17,489 nt of DNA from JALYXS01 sp051003795 (GCA_051003795.1 JBPCKZ010000023.1:1-17489), one strand, 5' to 3'; numbered from the stretch's first letter, positions 1 through 7,507 are shown. Notes: a model not told the origin generated them from the letters alone. Translations and numbers: made by a program.

Positions 1-61
1 CCACCGCCACCTGCGCCTTGAACTTCGGACTGTGCTGCTTTCTCGTCGTCGTCATCAACAT
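1..61 (-). CDS. IS3-family transposase OrfA, N-terminal fragment
   Basis: Only about 20 codons are visible, ending at the window edge. The translation contains RKQHSPKFKAQVAV, the typical opening of IS3-family OrfA proteins (basic residues, then a (P/A)xFKxxVA motif that begins the helix-turn-helix DNA-binding domain). An AAGGAG ribosome site lies directly before the ATG at 61; spacing favours the second in-frame ATG at 55 as the real start. In IS3 elements OrfA binds the terminal repeats and is joined to the OrfB DDE catalytic domain by programmed frameshifting. OrfB is outside the window, so activity cannot be judged. Confidence 0.65.
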   Translation of the reverse strand, partial: MLMTTTRKQHSPKFKAQVAV

Positions 62-128
62 CTCCTTGGTAACGACCCGTCGAAATATTAGCTTATTGCC
101 TGGTCTGAAATCCTGGGACCACTATACA
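1..128 (-). mobile_element. Left tip of an IS3-like insertion sequence (rest lies outside the window)
   Basis: The minus strand reads out of the window into a transposase gene. About 67 bases before its start codon lies a plausible IS terminus: read on the minus strand from 128, it begins TGTATAGTGGTCCCAGGATT. The neighbouring plus-strand reading frame becomes open only around this point (last in-frame stop at 106-108), as expected if the element cut into an older gene. The exact tip is inferred, because the opposite terminal repeat and target duplication are outside the window. Confidence 0.6.
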
Positions 129-129
129 G

Positions 130-558
130 GCCGTTGCAAAGCAACTTAAGAAAGATCTCGACAGAGCAGCCGAAATCGCCAAAGAGGTAATCATTGAAAG
201 CGTAAAAAACGAATCGGCCGGACAAGCCTTCAAGAGGAGCTTGCTAGAGTTGCAATTTGCTCTACACGGGTTCGCAACAAAAGGTAGTACTGAAGGGGAT
301 TTACTTACTTCTTTGGAGGCGTACGTGAAGGGTATTGATGTTGGTACGATTTACCGAACAAATCTCGCGATTTACGACAAGATTGTGAATGAAGCAGATG
401 TCCCGTTGGCCCTTCGTTATTTTAATCGAAAAGCCCTGTTTAAGCAGATTGCTGCGGCACTCGGTATTAGTTCCGACGGCTATCTAGAAATTGCGAAAGT
501 TCTGATGCAGGAGGATGACGTCCTCAGGTCTCAGCTTCGAGGATTGATCGGCCTATGA
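130..558 (+). pseudogene. 3' remnant of an unknown gene truncated by the IS element
   Basis: The frame is open from 109 to the stop at 556-558 but has no ATG or GTG near its beginning. The coding character (charged, helix-rich: VAKQLKKDLDRAAEIAKEV) starts right after the presumed IS tip, so the 5' part is probably lost. The first usable start is a TTG at 241, which has AAGAGGAGC just before it, so a shorter 105-residue product is possible. The sequence is lysine-rich and clearly less GC-rich than the housekeeping genes further on, suggesting acquired DNA. I do not recognise the family. The helical pattern (LLELQFALHGF, ALFKQIAAALGIS) fits a small soluble helical protein, but no catalytic motif is visible. 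Confidence 0.45.
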
Positions 559-940
559 TTGTCAAACTTGGTCCTTCAGGGTCGGGCTTTTGTGTGGCAA
601 TCCCGAAAAGAGCGCGGTACTTTTCCGGTAGCCGCACCGGTTGCATGTCGTTCTCCACGAACAGGTACGTCGTTTCCCCTCGCGCGATCTTGCGCCCCCG
701 TTCTCGACCGACATCTCATAGCCAAAACGCACCAGCCGCGTGCCGAGGTCCTTCACGTCCACAATCACCTCGTCCTCGAAACGCGCAGGGCTGAGATAGC
801 GGCATTGCGCTTCAGCGACCGTCACAGCACGCTGTCTTCTTTCTCCATATCGCGGTAGCGGAACCCTAGCGACTGGTAGAGTCCACGCCCGGCGCGGGCG
901 GACGCAAAAGCGACTGTCTCGGTGGGATCGAGCGGACCGC
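559..940 (-). pseudogene. YbgC/4-hydroxybenzoyl-CoA-type thioesterase pseudogene (frameshifted)
   Basis: Read on the minus strand, three pieces in different frames join into the C-terminal two thirds of a hotdog-fold acyl-CoA thioesterase. They are GLYQSLGFRYRDMEKED (about 895-825), then VTVAEAQCRYLSPARFEDE continuing to GYEMSVENG (about 825-700), then RKIARGETTYLFVENDMQPV (about 690-630). The first shift lies near 825, where the first frame stops (822-824). The second lies in the five-C run at 695-699, where one missing base accounts for it. The N-terminal part with the usual DxxG/HxxY active-site region is not recognisable, although a degraded match to the usual first strand (NEIAVR) appears near 930-945. 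The family hydrolyses acyl-CoA thioesters; this copy cannot make an intact enzyme. Confidence 0.65.
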
Positions 941-1050
941 GATTTCGTTCCGCAGCGGATGTTTGGGGCGACCGGGAGGTCGCCGTGAGCGGATCGCGCA
1001 TCGTGGTGACAATCCCGGCGCGCGATGGAGCGGTTATTCGAATTCAATAG

Positions 1051-1084
1051 CGTTAGCTACAGTTAGTTAGCTATAGCTAGCTAG
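1051..1084. repeat. TAGC/TAGT-rich low-complexity tract
   Basis: The stretch between the thioesterase relic and the cyclophilin stop is built from reiterated GTTAGCTA and TAGCTAGC units. It contains the self-complementary 12-mer TAGCTATAGCTA and several CTAG tetranucleotides, which are normally scarce in bacterial DNA. It carries stop codons in several frames and could fold as a weak hairpin after the cyclophilin gene. No function is assigned. Confidence 0.5.
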
Positions 1085-1687
1085 TTAGCCGGCCACGCGT
1101 GCGCTCTTGATGTAATCGAGCTTCGGAAATTCCTTTTCGAGATAGCGATTGCCCTCGCTCTCGATGCGCTTCTGATCGGGACCTGGCCCGCGCGGCGCGC
1201 CCTCCCCATAATCGCTGTATAGCCGGCCCACTACATCCATTCCGCTAATCACCTTTCCAAACGGGGAGAAGCCGACTTTATCGAGCCTTGCGTTATCCGC
1301 GACATTGATGAAAATTTGGGTGGTGCGGGTAAGCGGGCCCCCGGTCGCGAAGCTTAGATAACCGCGAAAGTTGCTCTGCTTGACGGGATCGTCGTCGATC
1401 TTCGCCTGGTCCCATTTTTTCGTCGTGGCGGGGTCGCCATTGATTCCGAACTGCACTACGAAACGCGGCAAAACACGGAAAAACCGGTCGCCATCGAAAA
1501 ACTTTTGCTGGACGAGGTCGTAGAACCGGTCGGCCCCCAGCGGAGACCAGTCCCGATGAACTTCGACGATGAAGGGTCCTTGGGTGGTATCGAAATTCAC
1601 CCGAAAAACGGCGGGCGTTTTCGAGTGTGTGCAACTGAAAATGAGCGCCAGGAAAAGTAGAAGGAAAAAGATGATTCCGCGAGTCAC
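1085..1687 (-). CDS. Cyclophilin-type peptidyl-prolyl cis-trans isomerase, probable lipoprotein
   Basis: A 200-residue protein that would catalyse proline cis-trans isomerisation in exported proteins. Residues 4-18 are a hydrophobic signal segment ending at Cys19 (LIFSC), a plausible though not perfect lipobox, so the enzyme is probably anchored on the periplasmic side. The cyclophilin core is clear: FFDGDRFFRVLPRFVVQFG matches the family F-x-R-V-x-x-x-F-x-x-Q segment with its catalytic Arg. GYLSFATGGPLTRTTQIFIN and LDKVGFSPFGKVISGMDVV match the substrate-groove and C-terminal blocks. The FATG and QIFIN blocks correspond to the usual MAN/SQFFI region. The start is taken at the ATG directly before the signal peptide. 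A hairpin at 1729-1763 separates it from the upstream same-strand gene, so it is probably transcribed on its own. Confidence 0.9.
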   Translation of the reverse strand: MTRGIIFFLLLFLALIFSCTHSKTPAVFRVNFDTTQGPFIVEVHRDWSPLGADRFYDLVQQKFFDGDRFFRVLPRFVVQFGINGDPATTKKWDQAKIDDDPVKQSNFRGYLSFATGGPLTRTTQIFINVADNARLDKVGFSPFGKVISGMDVVGRLYSDYGEGAPRGPGPDQKRIESEGNRYLEKEFPKLDYIKSARVAG

Positions 1688-1728
1688 GCCGCCATTGTAG
1701 CGGTTAGGACGAACAACCGCTCCCTGAC

Positions 1729-1763
1729 GGTCACGGCTCGGAAATCGCGACCGAGCCGTGACC
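1729..1763 (-). terminator. Strong stem-loop, likely terminator of the YflT-like gene
   Basis: GGTCACGGCTCGG at 1729-1741 is perfectly complementary to CCGAGCCGTGACC at 1751-1763 with a 9-base loop. An outer AACAACC/GGTTGTT pair (1712-1718 and 1764-1770) extends it past an internal loop. It starts a few bases after the stop codon at 1772. There is no T-tract on either side, so it may act as a U-less terminator or an mRNA 3'-end stabiliser. Confidence 0.6.
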
Positions 1764-1771
1764 GGTTGTTT

Positions 1772-2473
1772 CTAGATGTCGTACTTTTTGCCGGTCGTGG
1801 TGGTGGTCGTGCGAGTACCGGTCGTCGCGCGATCCGCATCGTAGTCCAGGTCGGACGTATCGTTCAACGCGCCGGAAACTCCCGCTCGGCTTCCATGGCT
1901 TGTCTCCGAGTAATCGGGATCCAGCTTCCGGTCTCCGACAGTATGCGTGCTAACCGCCTTTTCGCCAGCCGACGATACGTCCTCCGCGCCGGTGCGTTCG
2001 AGAATGTCTTTCGCCTTGCCGGTCCACTCGGAACTGTCGGAATGCACGGATAATAAAATCCCGCCGCCTTTCACGCGGCCTTCATAGCGCTTGGCCTCAT
2101 ACTCCGGGATACCCATTCCACACAGGGCACCCACGATGCCCCCGGCCATTCCGAGAGTTCCCGCGCCGGCAAGCATGCCCATGATGGGACCGGCGGCGAT
2201 GAACGGACCGACGCCAGGGATCGCCAACGCGCCGATTCCCGCCAGCCAACCCAGGACGCCGCCGGTGATCGCGCCAGTGGTGGCGCCCGTTGTCGTGCCT
2301 TCCGGAATTTTGGTATTCTTCTCGACCGCAAAATCTTTCGAGCCTTGATTATCGGGGAACAACGCCGAGATATCCGAGTTCCGGAACCCCGCTTGCCTCA
2401 AAGCGTCAACCGCTTCTTCGGCTTGCGCTCTGGTTGAATAAATTCCAAATACTGCCGTGTTTGCTCCTGCCAT
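1772..2473 (-). CDS. YflT/GSP17M-like domain protein with glycine-zipper membrane segment
   Basis: 233 residues in three parts. Residues 5-45 (AVFGIYSTRAQAEEAVDALR followed by AGF-DISALFPD) match the small alpha/beta domain of the general stress protein 17M/YflT type. Residues about 60-125 form a long Gly/Ala-rich stretch (TGAITGGVLGWLAGIGALAI, AGAGTLGMAGGIVGAL) typical of glycine-zipper membrane helices. The tail is acidic and Thr-rich and ends in TTTTTTGKKYDI. An AAGGAG site lies close before the ATG. The upstream gene on the same strand encodes a BON-domain protein, a common partner class in envelope-stress responses. The biochemical role is unknown. Domain recognition is from memory of the family pattern and no search was done. 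Confidence 0.75.
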   Translation of the reverse strand: MAGANTAVFGIYSTRAQAEEAVDALRQAGFRNSDISALFPDNQGSKDFAVEKNTKIPEGTTTGATTGAITGGVLGWLAGIGALAIPGVGPFIAAGPIMGMLAGAGTLGMAGGIVGALCGMGIPEYEAKRYEGRVKGGGILLSVHSDSSEWTGKAKDILERTGAEDVSSAGEKAVSTHTVGDRKLDPDYSETSHGSRAGVSGALNDTSDLDYDADRATTGTRTTTTTTGKKYDI

Positions 2474-2548
2474 AATATTTCTCCTTTTCTTACTGAATCC
2501 TGGTTGAGTGTTACTGGTGAGTTACGACAAGCAGAGCTTGCCGGCTTC

Positions 2549-2980
2549 CTACATATCGGCCGCTTTTTTGTGGTGCGTGGTCGCTTTTACCGAAAGGTTG
2601 TTGGTGACTTTCCCGGAACCGGCTACTTCGGTCGCTTTCGCCTCGATCGTCTTCTTTTCATCTTCCGAGCGCACGGGTCCTTTTAAGGTGACCATGCCAT
2701 TTTCGGTGACAATTTTGACGTTATGGGCGTAGGTCGAGAGTGACTTATCCGCGTACACCGCCCGCCGGATTTTCCGCGTAATATCCCGGTCGCCGCTATT
2801 CATTTTCTGCTGATCGGCGGTGACCGCCGAAGGCTTCCGGTCGCGCTTGTTCACTTTCGTGTTATCGGGTTGGGCGGGGGCGCTGGTGTCCTGGGCAAAG
2901 CCGGGAACCGCGGTCAGCCCGCAGGCCACGATACCGACTAATACCAACGCGCGTCCGAACGATTTTACAGAGTGATTCAT
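2549..2980 (-). CDS. Secreted BON-domain protein
   Basis: The start is placed at the ATG at 2978-2980 because GGAGAGG precedes it at good spacing; a longer frame to 3055 has no ribosome site. The 143-residue product begins with a signal peptide (FGRALVLVGIVACGLTAVPG) with a likely cut after FAQ. A basic linker follows. From about residue 64 it has one BON domain: DRDITRKIRRAVYADKSLST, then VKIVTENGMVTLKGPVRSED and a closing VTNNLSV. BON domains bind phospholipid or other envelope components (OsmY family) and usually confer osmotic or envelope-stress protection. The tail is Lys/His-rich. It is followed 75 bp later by the YflT-like gene on the same strand, so the two may be co-transcribed. Confidence 0.85.
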   Translation of the reverse strand: MNHSVKSFGRALVLVGIVACGLTAVPGFAQDTSAPAQPDNTKVNKRDRKPSAVTADQQKMNSGDRDITRKIRRAVYADKSLSTYAHNVKIVTENGMVTLKGPVRSEDEKKTIEAKATEVAGSGKVTNNLSVKATTHHKKAADM

Positions 2981-3062
2981 TTTCCTCTCCGGCATGTTGG
3001 ATTGCACGAATACGACCAAATGAAACGATTCAAACATGCCCTTGAAAATCATCAAATTAAAT

Positions 3063-3079
3063 CGCCGCTTAATTCGGCG
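3063..3079 (-). terminator. Possible short terminator after the 28-residue peptide gene
   Basis: CGCCG and CGGCG pair around a 7-base loop; on the minus strand the stem is followed by an A/T-rich ATTTAATTTGATGATTTT stretch. The stem is only five pairs, so it is weak. It lies between the small-peptide gene and the BON-domain gene, where a transcription end would make sense. Confidence 0.3.
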
Positions 3080-3145
3080 GGGCAGTAAGAAATACCTGAA
3101 TGGGAAGTTTTATACGATTGCGGCCGGTTCAGGTCCGCAGCAATT

Positions 3146-3232
3146 CTACCGTGCGCATGCGTGACTAAAGATAAACCAAAGGACAATCAAGCTGAACGGG
3201 ATTCCTAGCAACCACCCAAGGAGATATTTCAT
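3146..3232 (-). CDS. Small hydrophobic membrane peptide, 28 residues
   Basis: This gene is too short for ordinary ORF calling. Read on the minus strand, GGAGG stands about five bases before ATG at 3230-3232. The frame runs MKYLLGWLLGIPFSLIVLWF and on through IFSHACAR to TAG at 3146-3148. The product is a single transmembrane helix with a KY start and a short polar end. The strong ribosome site and the wholly hydrophobic composition argue that it is translated. The W-L-L-G-x-P pattern resembles small uncharacterised membrane proteins seen in many soil bacteria, but I cannot name the family. It lies 45 bp after the TPR gene on the same strand and could be its last cistron. Role unknown. Confidence 0.55.
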   Translation of the reverse strand: MKYLLGWLLGIPFSLIVLWFIFSHACAR

Positions 3233-3277
3233 ACATCCTCCGGGGGCGCTCTAGCATTTCGGCGGCCAGAGCAGTTT

Positions 3278-4459
3278 TCAGCTTTCCCGCTTATAAGGCG
3301 AACCGATATACCGCTTGGCTTCTTTCGCCGCTTCCGCCTCGGGCGCGAACGCGATTGCCTGCTTATACGCTTCCACCGCCTGGCCGTGGCGATTAGTCAG
3401 ATCGTATATCTGCCCTTGCCGCAGATAAGCCAGCACTCCGGTATTCAAATCCAGATCCTTCGGCGATGCAGTCACTTTTTTCATGCTGTCGAGCGCGCCG
3501 CCGAAGTCCTTGTACCAAAATTCGACATTTCCTTCTTCGTAATAAATCTTTTCCCACGGGATATTGGCGTATCCGGGGGAACCCGCCTTCTTCAACCCGG
3601 CGATCGTCGCGATGGTCGCGAGCGCATCGCTCTTGTCGCCGATAGCGCCATACATCTGCGCCTGCTCGAAGCGCAGCAGGTAGTTGCGCGGATATCGCTT
3701 CACCAGATCCGCAAGCAACGGCAACGCCTTCTTGGGATGGCCTTCGCGCCGGTACAACGCGCACAGCAGAATCTCCGCGTCAACCGCGTTGTGGCTTGCC
3801 TTTTTTGAGACCTCTTCCAATGTCCGGATGCCCTCTTCCTTATCGCCCCGGAACCCGACCAGGAATCCCAGCGCCTTGAACGTCCACGGAAGGCTTCCAA
3901 CCACGTAATCGTGAACGCCCTGCACCAGCCGCGCATCGTAATTCGATGGATCGATCGCGGTAACCTTGTTGTGTAGTTTGCGCGCGGTAGTCGCCTCGCT
4001 CAACGCGTCTTTCCAGGCTTTGCGCACCAGAAAATCGTCGTTGGATTTGAGCGCGTAAGCCACGCCCAAGTCGTATAGGGCGCCGGTGTCGTTCGGGTTC
4101 TTATCCAGGCGCGCTTGAGACAACGAGATGGCTTTTTGGATCTCACTCTCGAACTGCTTCTCGACCTGGGGCGGCGTATTCATTTTGGGGCGCCGCAAGA
4201 ATGAGTTGTTTCCCGAAACCAGTTGGCTCTCGAGCGCCCCGTTGCGAAACATTTCGCGATACAGCAAAGCCTGCGCAATATGATTGTGCGGACCGGCGGC
4301 CTGGGGGTTCGCGACGCTCGCCTTCCGGTAATCGGCAATGGCTTGGTCGTATTCGAGATTGAGATAGTGGTCCAAGCCGCGGACCGTATCGGGATCTTGC
4401 GCGGCGGGGAACACACAAGCCGCGCCGAATAAGGCAAACAGCGCAATTCGATGCAACAT
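3278..4459 (-). CDS. Exported TPR-repeat protein
   Basis: 393 residues. An N-terminal signal segment (HRIALFALFGAACVFPAAQ) predicts export. The rest is helical with tetratricopeptide-like repeats: an N-terminal repeat (LDHYLNLEYDQAIADYRKAS), a middle one (TGALYDLGVAYALKSNDDFL), others around EAEILLCALYRREGHPKKAL-type segments, and a clear C-terminal one (QIYDLTNRHGQAVEAYKQAI). TPR proteins are scaffolds for protein complexes and no enzymatic motif is seen. The ATG abuts the queG stop (TAAATG), implying translational coupling with queG and so membership of the scpA-to-queG operon. Whether it works with those genes or merely shares the transcript cannot be told. Confidence 0.8.
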   Translation of the reverse strand: MLHRIALFALFGAACVFPAAQDPDTVRGLDHYLNLEYDQAIADYRKASVANPQAAGPHNHIAQALLYREMFRNGALESQLVSGNNSFLRRPKMNTPPQVEKQFESEIQKAISLSQARLDKNPNDTGALYDLGVAYALKSNDDFLVRKAWKDALSEATTARKLHNKVTAIDPSNYDARLVQGVHDYVVGSLPWTFKALGFLVGFRGDKEEGIRTLEEVSKKASHNAVDAEILLCALYRREGHPKKALPLLADLVKRYPRNYLLRFEQAQMYGAIGDKSDALATIATIAGLKKAGSPGYANIPWEKIYYEEGNVEFWYKDFGGALDSMKKVTASPKDLDLNTGVLAYLRQGQIYDLTNRHGQAVEAYKQAIAFAPEAEAAKEAKRYIGSPYKRES

Positions 4460-5524
4460 TTACTTCGATTCTAGCTGGTGAAGCGCCCAGCGGGCGTGCT
4501 CGGCCACGACGGCATCTTCGGACGCGCCGAGTTTAAGCAGGGGCTCGCGGAACCGCTCGTTTTTTTCGTTCCCCATCGCGATCGCCACGTTGCGGAGGAA
4601 TCCCCGATAGCGCGGACGCGCCACCGGGCTGTTCGCGAACATCTCGCTGAACTCCGGCTCGGTGAGCGCGGCCAGCCGCTCGAGCGGCGGCGCGAAGTGG
4701 GCCGGCGCGAACGCCGCGCCGCCGGTTATGGGCGCGCGCCGGTTCCAGGGACACGCGTCCTGGCAGATATCGCATCCGAAAACGTGGTTGCCAATCCCGC
4801 GCCGCGATTCCTCGGGGATTGTCGCATGCGCCCCGCGCAGTTCGATCGTGAAATAGGAGATGCACCGCCGTGAATCCACGGCGTGCGCGCCCTCAAACGG
4901 CACAATTGCATCCGTCGGGCACGCGTCGATGCACCTGGTGCAAGTTCCGCAGCGGTCCGGCGCCGGCTGGTCCGGCTCAATTGCCAGCGAAACCAGCAAT
5001 TCGCCCAGGAAGAACCACGAGCCCATCCCCTCATGAATCAGGCATGTATTTTTTCCGATCCATCCCAGCCCAGCCAACCGCGCGTACGATCGCTCCAGCA
5101 GCGGAGCCGTATCGACGCAGATCCGGTACTCGAAATCGGCATGTTCCCGCAGCTTCTCGACCAGCCGCTCAAGACCGCGGCGCAGCACTTCATGGTAATC
5201 CTCGCCCCAGGCGTAGCGCGAAATCCAAGCCCGCCCGGGTTCGTCGAATTGGGTCGAATAAGGCTCGGGCCCGTTATAAAGCTTGCCCACGCAAATAATG
5301 GAATTGGCCGACGGGAGAATATTCCGAGGATCGTTGCGGACCGCGGCGCGCCGGTCGATGAGATACCGCATCTCGCCCGCAAACCCCTGCGCAACCCACT
5401 CCCGGTAGCGCGCGGTTTCGAGGACCGGCTCGGCCGCGGCCACGCCCGCCAGTTCGAACCCGCACTCGCGCGCCAGCCGGCGGATCGGGACGCCCGAGAA
5501 ACGATCGTGTGAAACACCTGCCAA
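4460..5524 (-). CDS. queG: Epoxyqueuosine reductase
   Basis: 354 residues, normal for QueG, which carries out the last step of queuosine synthesis in tRNA, reducing epoxyqueuosine with cobalamin and two [4Fe-4S] clusters. Visible signatures: RYAWGEDYHEVL (about 103-114); CVDTAPLLERSYA with the catalytic Asp138; GLGWIGKNTCLI (152-163); the first cluster motif CGTCTRCIDACP (Cys192, 195, 198, 202); Cys221; and the second cluster motif CDICQDACPW (Cys251, 254, 258). A HEAT-like helical C-terminus follows. No ATG is available at the N-terminus; the start is read as a TTG at 5522-5524, which leaves about 16 residues before the conserved RLARECGFELAGVA block. It lies 22 bp after the CoA-binding protein gene and is joined to the TPR gene. 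Confidence 0.95.
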   Translation of the reverse strand: MAGVSHDRFSGVPIRRLARECGFELAGVAAAEPVLETARYREWVAQGFAGEMRYLIDRRAAVRNDPRNILPSANSIICVGKLYNGPEPYSTQFDEPGRAWISRYAWGEDYHEVLRRGLERLVEKLREHADFEYRICVDTAPLLERSYARLAGLGWIGKNTCLIHEGMGSWFFLGELLVSLAIEPDQPAPDRCGTCTRCIDACPTDAIVPFEGAHAVDSRRCISYFTIELRGAHATIPEESRRGIGNHVFGCDICQDACPWNRRAPITGGAAFAPAHFAPPLERLAALTEPEFSEMFANSPVARPRYRGFLRNVAIAMGNEKNERFREPLLKLGASEDAVVAEHARWALHQLESK

Positions 5525-5546
5525 GTTTCGCTACTCAAACGGGGAG

Positions 5547-5942
5547 CTACCGCACCCGCTTGCGGTGCTCTTTCAAGATACAGCGATCCATCACCACGTC
5601 CAGGCCGGCGGCTCGGGCCTTCGCGGCGGCATCCTCGTGGACCACGCCTTCCTGCATCCACACGGTTTTGGCGCCGATTCGAATCGCGGCATCCACAATC
5701 TCCGGAACGAATTCGGAGCGCCGGAAAATATCCACGATGTCGATCTTCTCCGGTATCCCGTCGAGCGTGGAATAAGCCTTTTCGCCAAGCACTTCGGCCT
5801 CTTGCGGATTCACCGGAATTATCCGGTAGCCCACGCTCTGCATGTACGCCGAGACGCCGTAGCTCGGCCGGAACTTCCGGTTCGAAAGACCCACCACGGC
5901 AATCGTCTTGCCGCTTTGCAGAATTTCCGCTATGGTGCTCAT
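5547..5942 (-). CDS. CoA-binding domain protein (YccU-like)
   Basis: 131 residues, one Rossmann-type CoA-binding domain of the kind found in succinyl-CoA synthetase alpha and stand-alone in YccU. The nucleotide-binding turn is TIAVVGLSNRKFRPSYGVSA (about 13-32). It is followed by the conserved YRIIPVNPQEAEVLGEKAY, by DIVDIFRRSEFVPEIVDAAI and by KTVWMQEGVVHEDAAAKA, ending with DRCILKEHRK. The ATG overlaps the rluB stop (ATGA at 5939-5942), so it is translationally coupled to rluB. The physiological ligand and role of stand-alone members remain unsettled; this assignment is at domain level only. Confidence 0.9.
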   Translation of the reverse strand: MSTIAEILQSGKTIAVVGLSNRKFRPSYGVSAYMQSVGYRIIPVNPQEAEVLGEKAYSTLDGIPEKIDIVDIFRRSEFVPEIVDAAIRIGAKTVWMQEGVVHEDAAAKARAAGLDVVMDRCILKEHRKRVR

Positions 5943-6757
5943 TCCGATCTCGTCTTGCCGGGACGGCGGGCTCGGGCCGCGGCGGGACTTTGTGTCGGCC
6001 GCTTCGAAGGCGCCTTGCCGGTGCGTGCCGAAGGCTTGCTCGCCACGATCCTTTTGAGTTTCTCGATCTCGCCCGGCGCTAAATGGCGGAACTCGCCCGG
6101 CTTCAGCGATCCGACCTCCAGCGGCCCGATCTTCACGCGCTTCAGTTTTTCGACCAGCTTGCCGGAATACTTGAACATCATGCGGATCTGATTTTTGCGG
6201 CCTTCAATCAGCCGCACTTCATACCAGGGATTCTGGGCGCGGTGCAACAACTTCAATCCGGCGGGCGCCGTGCGCCGGCCTTCGAGAAGGATGCCGTTGC
6301 GGAACGCTTCTTCCTGATCCGGCGACAGCATGCCGGTGACTTTCACCAGGTAAACTTTCGGAATGTGGTTGGCCGCGGTGGTAATGGCGTTGGCGAGCTC
6401 GCCGTCGTTGGTGAGCAGCAACAACCCTTCGCTGTGATAGTCCAAGCGCCCGACCGGGTAGACCCGTTCTTTCAAGCCGCGCAGCAAATCCATGACGGTG
6501 GCGCGGCCCTCGGGATCGTCCATTGTCGTCATGCAATTGTTTGGCTTGTAGAGCGCGAGATAAACCAGATTGCGCGGCGCGTGCAGCCGTTTGCCATCGA
6601 CCTTGATGTGGTCCCGCTCTAGATCCGCTTTGCTCCCGAGCTCCGTAACCACCGCGCCGTTAACCGTGATACGCCCCTCGACGATCATCCGCTCGGCCTT
6701 CCGGCGCGAGGCGGCTCCCGCGAAGGAAACGATCTTCTGAAGTCGCTCTTCGGCCAT
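5939..6757 (-). CDS. rluB: 23S rRNA pseudouridine synthase, RluB/RsuA family
   Basis: 272 residues. The N-terminal S4 RNA-binding domain (residues 2-60: RLQKIVSFAGAASRRKAERM, GRITVNGAVV) is followed by the RsuA/RluB/E/F catalytic domain. The catalytic Asp106 lies in GRLDYHSEGLLLLTNDGEL, and KNQIRMMFKYSGKLVEKLKR is the conserved family block near the C-terminus. RluB makes pseudouridine 2605 in the large-subunit rRNA; the choice of RluB over RsuA rests on the scpA-scpB-rluB neighbourhood, which is common in bacteria. A basic Ala/Arg/Pro-rich tail of about 40 residues extends beyond the core. The ATG shares its A with the scpB stop codon (TAATG). Confidence 0.9.
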   Translation of the reverse strand: MAEERLQKIVSFAGAASRRKAERMIVEGRITVNGAVVTELGSKADLERDHIKVDGKRLHAPRNLVYLALYKPNNCMTTMDDPEGRATVMDLLRGLKERVYPVGRLDYHSEGLLLLTNDGELANAITTAANHIPKVYLVKVTGMLSPDQEEAFRNGILLEGRRTAPAGLKLLHRAQNPWYEVRLIEGRKNQIRMMFKYSGKLVEKLKRVKIGPLEVGSLKPGEFRHLAPGEIEKLKRIVASKPSARTGKAPSKRPTQSPAAARARRPGKTRSE

Positions 6758-7503
6758 TATTTTTCCACGGGTGCAACCGCGGGCGCATCCACAGGCGTAT
6801 CCGCGGGTGTATCCGCGAGCAGTGGCGCCGGTTCAGGATCGGACATCGACATGCGCCGGATCTCCTCGAATTCTTTCAACGAGGGCAGCTCGTTGAGATC
6901 CTTCAATCCGAACTGAACCATGAATTCCTTCGTGGTTTTGTAGAGGATTGGCTTTCCGACCACATTCTTCCGCCCGGCGGCCGCGATGAGTTTCCGATCG
7001 AGCAACGTCTTGAGTACGCTGGCCCCCTGGACGCCGCGAATTTCCATGATCTCCGGAGCCGTGATGGGCTGCTTATAGGCGACGACGGCCAGGGTTTCGA
7101 GCGCGGCGAGCGATAACTTCATCGCGGGTTTGAGGCTTTTTACGAATGACCGGACCGCTTCGTGATGTTCGGGCTTGGTCGTCATTTTGAAGCCGCCCGC
7201 GATTTCGCGAACGCTCAGGCCGTGTTCCGGCTTTTCGAACTCGGCCGCCAAATCGTCGAGTAGAGCCGAAATTCGCTCGCGAGGCTGCCCAAGGGCACCG
7301 GCGATCTGCTCCATTGAGAGCGGCTCATCCGTGATGTAAACGATGGCTTCGATCACGGCCTTCAGTTCCGCATCTCCGGCGGGAGCGGGTTCGGGCCGGC
7401 CAGGTTGATCCGGAAGCAGCTCTTCGGCCGACATCTCCTCCACGGTAACCCCGGCGGAGATCTCGGGCACGGTAAGTTCGGGCGCCGTTTCCGTGGTATC
7501 CAT
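6757..7503 (-). CDS. scpB: Segregation and condensation protein B
   Basis: ScpB dimerises through winged-helix domains and binds the ScpA kleisin that bridges SMC heads in the chromosome-condensation complex. The core is clear: AELKAVIEAIVYITDEPLSM, FKMTTKPEHHEAVRSFVKSL, LSLAALETLAVVAYKQPITA, EIRGVQGASVLKTLLDRKLI and GKPILYKTTKEFMVQFGL. The start is set at the ATG at 7501-7503, four bases after the scpA stop codon. A longer frame uses a TTG at 7527 inside scpA and is less likely. Acidic Pro/Ala-rich extensions flank the core (about 45 residues N-terminal, 30 C-terminal), the latter with repeated ADTPADTPVDAPA. Confidence 0.93.
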   Translation of the reverse strand: MDTTETAPELTVPEISAGVTVEEMSAEELLPDQPGRPEPAPAGDAELKAVIEAIVYITDEPLSMEQIAGALGQPRERISALLDDLAAEFEKPEHGLSVREIAGGFKMTTKPEHHEAVRSFVKSLKPAMKLSLAALETLAVVAYKQPITAPEIMEIRGVQGASVLKTLLDRKLIAAAGRKNVVGKPILYKTTKEFMVQFGLKDLNELPSLKEFEEIRRMSMSDPEPAPLLADTPADTPVDAPAVAPVEK

Positions 7504-7507
7504 CCGG

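Noticed and set aside
836..940. GNAT acetyltransferase C-terminus suggested by LYQSLGFRYRD
   Set aside because: The LYxxLGF pattern occurs in GNAT enzymes, but the following RDMEKED and the adjacent frame (VAEAQCRYLSPARFEDE) fit a YbgC-type thioesterase better.
2981..3055. Upstream extension of the BON-domain gene to ATG at 3055
   Set aside because: The extension has no ribosome site and would place 25 residues before a normal signal peptide; the ATG at 2980 has GGAGAGG at good spacing.
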